Source: an uncultured Eubacterium sp.
Lineage (GTDB): Bacteria > Bacillota > Clostridia > Lachnospirales > Lachnospiraceae
Direction: 5' to 3'
Assembly: GCA_905236295.1 (NCBI GenBank)
Contig: CAJOQF010000291.1
Span: 1-10,547 of the forward strand
Length of the DNA: 10,547 bases
Shown: positions 6,588 to 10,547 of the stretch, piece after piece
How the letters are laid out: every line of letters begins with the position of its first letter
Numbering within the stretch: position 1 is the stretch's first letter
Program-made: the position numbers and the translations under genes
The notes under the pieces: generated by a model
The model's database searches: none
The model's input: the letters and a program-made list of their open reading frames with translations, nothing else
Told to the model about the DNA's origin: nothing

Positions 6588-6635
6588 CCCGTAAACCAAA
6601 ATCATAAGATTTGCACAAAAATGCATTTTTACGGG
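6588..6635. repeat. Inverted repeat between LtaS-like and HPr genes
   Basis: CCCGTAAA (6588-6595) and TTTACGGG (6628-6635) are perfect 8-bp arms 32 nt apart, with a 14-bp palindrome AAAAATGCATTTTT (6617-6630) overlapping one arm. It lies directly upstream of the HPr -35 box and downstream of the LtaS-like gene. It could be an operator or a weak 3' structure; there is no clear U-tract in either direction. A further 7-bp stem AACTGAA/TTCAGTT (6651-6670) touches the LtaS-like stop codon. Nothing else is visible in this 155-bp gap. Confidence 0.45.
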
Positions 6636-6669
6636 CTGTTTATTTGGCATAACTGAATAGTTTTTCAGT

Positions 6670-8751
6670 TTAGTCGGTTTTCATTTCAAAGAGCTCGTTT
6701 ACTCTGTTCTTCGAATCTATCAGGTCGTTGTACTGAACCTTGGCGTAATTGTTCAACAGCTCGTCATACTCTGACTTCTTATCGTAGTCGTAGTAGTTGC
6801 CGTCAGCATCTATATAGCCGACCGTATCGATCACCGGAAGCTGTTTGTACATTTCTCTCAGATACTTGTGATAATCGCTCATCGGCAATCCCGCTGTCTC
6901 AAGTAAGAGGGTTGAGAGATAGTTGCTGCTTATATTCTCGTAGTACTGCTCGTCTATATCATAGTTCGCCCAGATAAGGAACGGCGTCTTGTATCTCTTT
7001 TGCAGTTCCTCGATCGTCAGATCATCAAGTGATTTTCCGAGCAATTCCTCGTAGAATGCGATCTCCAGATATGGATGGTGATCGCCAAACATAAGGATGA
7101 TAGTCGGCTCATCCGTGTTCTTGAAATAGTCGATCAACTCCTCCAAGGCATCATCCGTCTCCTTCATAAGCGACACGAACTGATTTGCAAGATTGTACTT
7201 CGCGCTCATGCCCTCTATCGAAACTTCCTCGTAGAAATTCGAATAGCTGACTGTGTAACCGCCGTGATTTTGCATTGTAACATTGAAGAGGAAGAACGGC
7301 TCATCCTTGTTGCGGTCTTCGAACATTTCCTCGACCTTCTTGAAGTCATAGGAATCGCAGACATATCTTCTCTTAATGATATTCTCTCCCGGATAATCCT
7401 CGGAGAGCATCTGCTCAAGCTCGTAGACATTCTGGTTTTCCCTGTAGGTGTCAATGATATTCGGGTCAAAAATGTCCTCGATACTTACAAAATCGTCAAA
7501 TCCGAGAAGCGGATAAACATTCTCTCTGTTCCATCCATCACCGTAGTACGGGTGGAATGCAGTCTTTGAATATCCAAGTTCTCCAAGCTCAGATGCAAGT
7601 GACGGAGTCTTGTCTTTGATATAGAGATCGTACACATTGGAGCCCGATGAGAGGTTCGAGAGCGACATTCCTGTCAAGAACTCAAACTCGGAATTCGATG
7701 TACCGGCACCGAGCACCGGAACCGAAACATAACCCTTTATCGTGTCCTCATCCAAAGACTTGTAGTAATCGTTGTACTCAACATTTGTCTGGACATCATT
7801 CAGTATATCAAGATCCGTCCAGGTCTCATTCATAATGCAGATAATGTTTGGCGCCTTTGATGTATCTGTCACGGTCGGAACATAATCCGACTGATTAGCA
7901 AGCTCCATTACAATATCCGATATCTCATCCGGATCATATCCATCCGGTTTTGCAACGCGGAGATATTTGAAGTTAAGCGAATAGTTGAAGAACGATCCGC
8001 TCTTATGGTAACCGCGAAGCTGGTTCCAGAAATCCGGCTTGTATCCGGCATCGGGAACAACATCTGTACAGAAGAACAGAAGAAGCATCACAATTACATA
8101 GCCCGCAGAGATGAGTCTCGGGATGATGCCCTCCTTCTTTCTAAGCGAGTGCATGTTGATCTTTGCACTCAGTATCAAAATAAAGGCAAAGATCAGCGAG
8201 CCCATTATCATCTTGCAGTCCAAAAACGGCTCGTATGCAGCAGCGACATTTGCGGCTGTACCGATACTCATAAAGTCGGTCGGAAGGAACGGCGTCTCTC
8301 TGAAAACGCACATTACATCATTTACAAGCGCAAACGCAAAGAAGTATGTGTTTGCAATTGATATCGAAAATCCTACCTGTCCGCATGCTGCGTATGCCAG
8401 AAGCAGATATACCAGATAGCAGAGGTAGTTTGCGACGAAGTAATTCGGCGCCATATTATAGACCCATATCGAATCCATCGCCTCTACCATTGTAATAGAA
8501 AGGATCGGACTTAAGAGCATAAATATATAGGCGGCTATTCGTCCGATGCTTTTATCCTTGAATTCAAATCGAAATGCTATGACCGCTCCAACACCGACAG
8601 CCATAAGAATTGATAAGAAGAAGATCAGCCCCGGGTTTTCAAACAGATCGTCTGCCCACCAGAGACTGTGTGTAATTATCAGAAACACGATAACGCCGGC
8701 CATAACAAGAAGACCGGCAAGTAATGCTTTTTTATTTGTTTTTATTTTCAT
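6670..8751 (-). CDS. LtaS-like membrane phosphoglycerol transferase (LTA synthase family)
   Basis: 693 aa. The N-terminal 230 residues hold six or seven hydrophobic segments (about 8-28, 40-60, 70-90, 103-121, 127-150, 181-197, 210-229). The sulfatase-fold catalytic domain (about 300-690) faces outside. By alignment from memory with S. aureus LtaS, its key residues are present: Glu309 (MNETW), nucleophile Thr351 (GAGTSNSEF), Trp407-Asn-Arg409, His496 (QNHGGY), and Asp557-His558 (FGDHHPYL). It should transfer glycerol phosphate from phosphatidylglycerol onto a lipid- or glycan-linked acceptor, as in lipoteichoic acid synthesis. Five TMs are usual for LtaS, so the membrane part here is larger. 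The ATG at 8751 is preceded by AGAGGG at 7 bp. A longer TTG-started reading (8790) and an ATG at 8778 are less likely. Confidence 0.9.
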   Translation of the reverse strand: MKIKTNKKALLAGLLVMAGVIVFLIITHSLWWADDLFENPGLIFFLSILMAVGVGAVIAFRFEFKDKSIGRIAAYIFMLLSPILSITMVEAMDSIWVYNMAPNYFVANYLCYLVYLLLAYAACGQVGFSISIANTYFFAFALVNDVMCVFRETPFLPTDFMSIGTAANVAAAYEPFLDCKMIMGSLIFAFILILSAKINMHSLRKKEGIIPRLISAGYVIVMLLLFFCTDVVPDAGYKPDFWNQLRGYHKSGSFFNYSLNFKYLRVAKPDGYDPDEISDIVMELANQSDYVPTVTDTSKAPNIICIMNETWTDLDILNDVQTNVEYNDYYKSLDEDTIKGYVSVPVLGAGTSNSEFEFLTGMSLSNLSSGSNVYDLYIKDKTPSLASELGELGYSKTAFHPYYGDGWNRENVYPLLGFDDFVSIEDIFDPNIIDTYRENQNVYELEQMLSEDYPGENIIKRRYVCDSYDFKKVEEMFEDRNKDEPFFLFNVTMQNHGGYTVSYSNFYEEVSIEGMSAKYNLANQFVSLMKETDDALEELIDYFKNTDEPTIILMFGDHHPYLEIAFYEELLGKSLDDLTIEELQKRYKTPFLIWANYDIDEQYYENISSNYLSTLLLETAGLPMSDYHKYLREMYKQLPVIDTVGYIDADGNYYDYDKKSEYDELLNNYAKVQYNDLIDSKNRVNELFEMKTD

Positions 8752-8822
8752 CAGAATTCCCTCTTTCGGAAAATGCATCTTCCCAAGCAAATCAACAATT
8801 CAACAAAACTTTTCGATTTCCT

Positions 8823-8851
8823 ATCATAATACAAGAATTCTGAAGTGTAAA
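8823..8851 (-). promoter_or_regulatory. Promoter of the LtaS-like gene
   Basis: Minus strand: TTTACA (8846-8851), a 17-bp spacer and TATGAT (8823-8828), each five of six to consensus. The predicted start is near 8816, leaving a leader of about 65 nt. It lies just after the mscS stop codon (8878-8880), and no terminator is visible between them, so some read-through from mscS is also possible. Confidence 0.75.
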
Positions 8852-8877
8852 GAATTATTTTGTGACGATTTTGCGAA

Positions 8878-9651
8878 CTAATTGCTTACCACAATATGCT
8901 CGTACGGAACTGACCATCCATTCTCCGCCATGGAGCTTAAGATAACTCCCTTCACATCCCTTATCGCCTGAAGCTTGAAATGAGGGTCACAGTTAAACGA
9001 TATCATGTATGTGACATCGGAGCCTTCAAGCTGGTTCGGCCCACGATATCTGGCTCCCGACACGTTCTCGACCTCGTCTACCTTTGAAAGTATGCCCTCT
9101 ATAAACTCGCCGACCTCCTTTACCGAAAGCTCGTATGAATAAGGCATTGACAGATAAATGATATCGGATACCAAAGTGATCTCCGCGATATTTCTGTTGC
9201 ATATAGCAAGAGTATTTCCGGTTGCAAGATCTCTTATCTTGGTCGTGCGAAGTGTGAGAAGTGTCACCTCTCCCTCAATATCGTTGTAGCGCACGATATC
9301 TCCAAGCGCGAAAAACTTGTCGGCAGAGATGTGTAGTCCCATGATCACATCCTTAAAGAAGTCCTGTACCGCGAGAGCGCCGACAGCACCGGCGATTCCG
9401 AGCGATGCGACCAGTGATGTGATGTTTACGCCGTTTATCTGTAGTATGCCAATGATCGCCAATAGGATGATACCGTATTTTACAAAAGAAATGCCAAGAT
9501 GACTCGACGGCTCTACGTCTCTCATCTCATTGTACTTACGGTATACGGTCCTTATCAACGCCCATACAACAATGGCTATAACGACTACGATTCCGCTTGC
9601 TATCCAGTTAGGTAAATGTTCTATTGAAAAAAAATCTGCTATCTTGTCCAT
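8878..9651 (-). CDS. MscS-family mechanosensitive ion channel
   Basis: 257 aa, near the size of small MscS channels (E. coli MscS 286 aa). TM1 spans about 17-37 and TM2 54-73. The pore-lining TM3 (77-108) has the Gly/Ala packing pattern SLVASLGIAGAVGALAVQDF (79-98) and runs into GLHISADKFFALGD (105-118). The cytoplasmic beta domain (115-170) includes the family-typical GDIVRYNDIEGEV (117-129), followed by the alpha/beta cage to the C-terminus. It opens under membrane tension to release solutes in hypo-osmotic shock. The ATG at 9651 is the first plausible start. The nearest Shine-Dalgarno-like GGAG ends 13 bp upstream, too far for good use, while the promoter places +1 on this ATG. It is divergent from the efflux adaptor at 9814. 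Confidence 0.93.
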   Translation of the reverse strand: MDKIADFFSIEHLPNWIASGIVVVIAIVVWALIRTVYRKYNEMRDVEPSSHLGISFVKYGIILLAIIGILQINGVNITSLVASLGIAGAVGALAVQDFFKDVIMGLHISADKFFALGDIVRYNDIEGEVTLLTLRTTKIRDLATGNTLAICNRNIAEITLVSDIIYLSMPYSYELSVKEVGEFIEGILSKVDEVENVSGARYRGPNQLEGSDVTYMISFNCDPHFKLQAIRDVKGVILSSMAENGWSVPYEHIVVSN

Positions 9652-9657
9652 AAGGAA

Positions 9658-9686
9658 ATGATATCTCCAATTTTATAGCCTGTCAA
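9658..9686 (-). promoter_or_regulatory. mscS promoter, apparently leaderless
   Basis: Minus strand: a perfect TTGACA (9681-9686), a 17-bp spacer and TATCAT (9658-9663, five of six). Counting the -10 box as -12 to -7 puts +1 exactly at 9651, the A of the mscS start codon, so the mRNA would have no leader. A TATAAA within the spacer could serve as another -10 but has no partner -35. Confidence 0.6.
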
Positions 9687-9751
9687 GGAGAGGGATTTTT
9701 AATTGATATTCAGCAGCCTCACACACAGCCATCACATTCGGATATTACTCT

Positions 9752-9779
9752 TTGACAAGAAACACGAGCCGGATATACG
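9752..9779 (+). promoter_or_regulatory. Promoter of the efflux adaptor gene
   Basis: A perfect TTGACA (9752-9757) lies 16 bp before TATACG (9774-9779, four of six to consensus). Transcription would start near 9786, about 28 nt before the ATG at 9814. It points away from the mscS promoter in the same 162-bp divergent gap; no clear operator is seen in that gap. Confidence 0.55.
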
Positions 9780-9813
9780 GCTCCCAAATGAGAGATTATA
9801 ACGGAGGAAAACC

Positions 9814-10547
9814 ATGCACAGGATAAAGAGTATAAAACTCAAACAGAAGAAACTGATAATAATCGCAGCCATTGCAGCAGCTGCGGTTGTCACCGGCTCG
9901 CTTTATGCGAGAGCCACAGGATCTGACACCGCTTCTGCAGCCACCACGGTACAGGAGGCAACCGCCACCGTCGGCGACGTAAACAACACCATAAGCGGAA
10001 GCGGAACCCTCGAAAGCGACGCTTCGCTTTCCGTATCTGTTCCCGAAGGGATAAAGATAAAAGAGGTTTTAGTATCTGCCGGCGATACAGTTAAGAAGGG
10101 ACAAAAGATAGCGTCTGTATATCCCGCCTCAGTCGCGAAAGTGCTTTTGGAGGTAAATGAGACGGTCGAGGATCTCGAGGATAAGATCGATGATCTCGAC
10201 GACTACGAAGACACCTCATCAGATGACTACCTGGAGTATCTCGTATACAGCGAGCAGCTTGAAGAGGCAACCGCACAGCAGGAAGAACTCGAGGAAATGC
10301 TTGAAAGCGGCTATATCACCGCAGACTCAGCCGGCACAGTAGTCTCTGTAAATATCGAAGCTGACGAGACATTGGACTCCTCATCTTCCGATTCATCGTC
10401 ATCATCTTCGTCGTCAAGCTCGTCATCTCACAGCGCATCATCCATGTCAGCATCATCCGGCATAACAGCAACTGCGATGTCCGCCGACACATCAGGCTCA
10501 ACCGAAAATGTAACGAGATCAATTCTTTCTGAGAGCTCAGAGACAGA
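9814..10547 (+). CDS. HlyD/MacA-type efflux adaptor (membrane-fusion protein), partial at 3' end
   Basis: An open frame of 244 codons runs off the window edge. GGAGG lies 6 bp before the ATG. After a basic start, a hydrophobic segment (about 14-33) forms a signal anchor. The first half of a biotinyl-lipoyl domain follows (about 72-102, with VSAGDTVKKGQKIA at 87-100). Next come an acidic coiled coil (about 108-164) and the return half of the lipoyl domain (168-187, ITADSAGTVVSVN). This is followed by a Ser-rich insert containing 12 consecutive Ser (194-205) within residues 189-240. In Gram-positives such adaptors usually sit beside a MacB-like ABC permease and ATPase, which may lie beyond the right edge; that is expectation, not seen. 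The substrate is unknown. The low-complexity insert is in frame and contains no stop. Confidence 0.85.
   Translation, partial: MHRIKSIKLKQKKLIIIAAIAAAAVVTGSLYARATGSDTASAATTVQEATATVGDVNNTISGSGTLESDASLSVSVPEGIKIKEVLVSAGDTVKKGQKIASVYPASVAKVLLEVNETVEDLEDKIDDLDDYEDTSSDDYLEYLVYSEQLEEATAQQEELEEMLESGYITADSAGTVVSVNIEADETLDSSSSDSSSSSSSSSSSSHSASSMSASSGITATAMSADTSGSTENVTRSILSESSET

Noticed and set aside
6651..6670. Possible terminator of the LtaS-like gene (AACTGAA/TTCAGTT)
   Set aside because: AT-rich 7-bp stem touching the stop codon with no U-tract after it in the minus direction; not convincing as an intrinsic terminator.
7075..7569. Plus-strand frame of 164 codons
   Set aside because: Antisense shadow of the LtaS-like catalytic domain, which has all its active-site residues.
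8752..8790. Longer N-terminus of the LtaS-like protein
   Set aside because: It would use TTG, or an ATG with GGGAAG placed too close; the ATG at 8751 has AGAGGG at good spacing and begins directly before the first membrane segment.

Overview
The window looks like a chromosomal segment of a low-to-mid GC Gram-positive anaerobe, most likely a Lachnospiraceae-type Clostridia. This is inferred from the protein families (MMPL pump beside a Leu-x-x-Gly heptad-repeat protein, LtaS-type phosphoglycerol transferase, HPr, HlyD-type adaptor with a Ser-rich insert), strong GGAGG-type ribosome binding sites and codon style. No 16S or other marker is present, so genus cannot be given. There are nine genes, eight complete and one cut by the right edge. 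I see no tRNA, rRNA, CRISPR array or insertion sequence.

Left region (1-5713): two minus-strand genes form an operon. The upstream one is a 690-aa RND-superfamily MMPL transporter (2464-4536). The downstream one is a 788-aa single-anchor extracellular protein built from Leu-x-x-Gly heptads (74-2440). A 315-bp divergent intergenic region (4537-4851) separates them from a TetR-type regulator (4852-5415), which is followed after 16 bp by a 76-aa protein of unknown function (5432-5662). The divergent region carries candidate promoters for both sides and several short inverted repeats that could be TetR operators. The whole module is bracketed by two copies of a 42-44 bp non-coding repeat in inverted orientation (28-71 and 5672-5713), each lying a few bases after a stop codon.

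Middle and right region (5720-9651), all on the minus strand: an MscS-type mechanosensitive channel (8878-9651), an LtaS-like membrane phosphoglycerol transferase (6670-8751), an HPr-like protein with His15 and Ser46 but Asn at position 17 (6263-6514), and the tRNA methyltransferase TrmL (5720-6211). Good sigma-A-type promoters are visible before the LtaS-like and HPr genes. The mscS promoter is placed so that its predicted start of transcription falls on the A of the ATG. A strong intrinsic terminator sits between the HPr gene and trmL, and its U-tract runs directly into the trmL ribosome binding site.

Right edge (9814-10547): divergent from mscS starts a membrane-anchored HlyD/MacA-type efflux adaptor, incomplete at the window end.

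The shared theme is the cell envelope: a regulated RND-type exporter with a probable wall-spanning partner, teichoic-acid polymer synthesis, osmotic relief and the start of a second export system. Nothing here is a proven new system. The most worthwhile leads are the paired repeat around the pump module, the pump-filament pair itself, the R17N HPr and the unknown small protein behind tetR.
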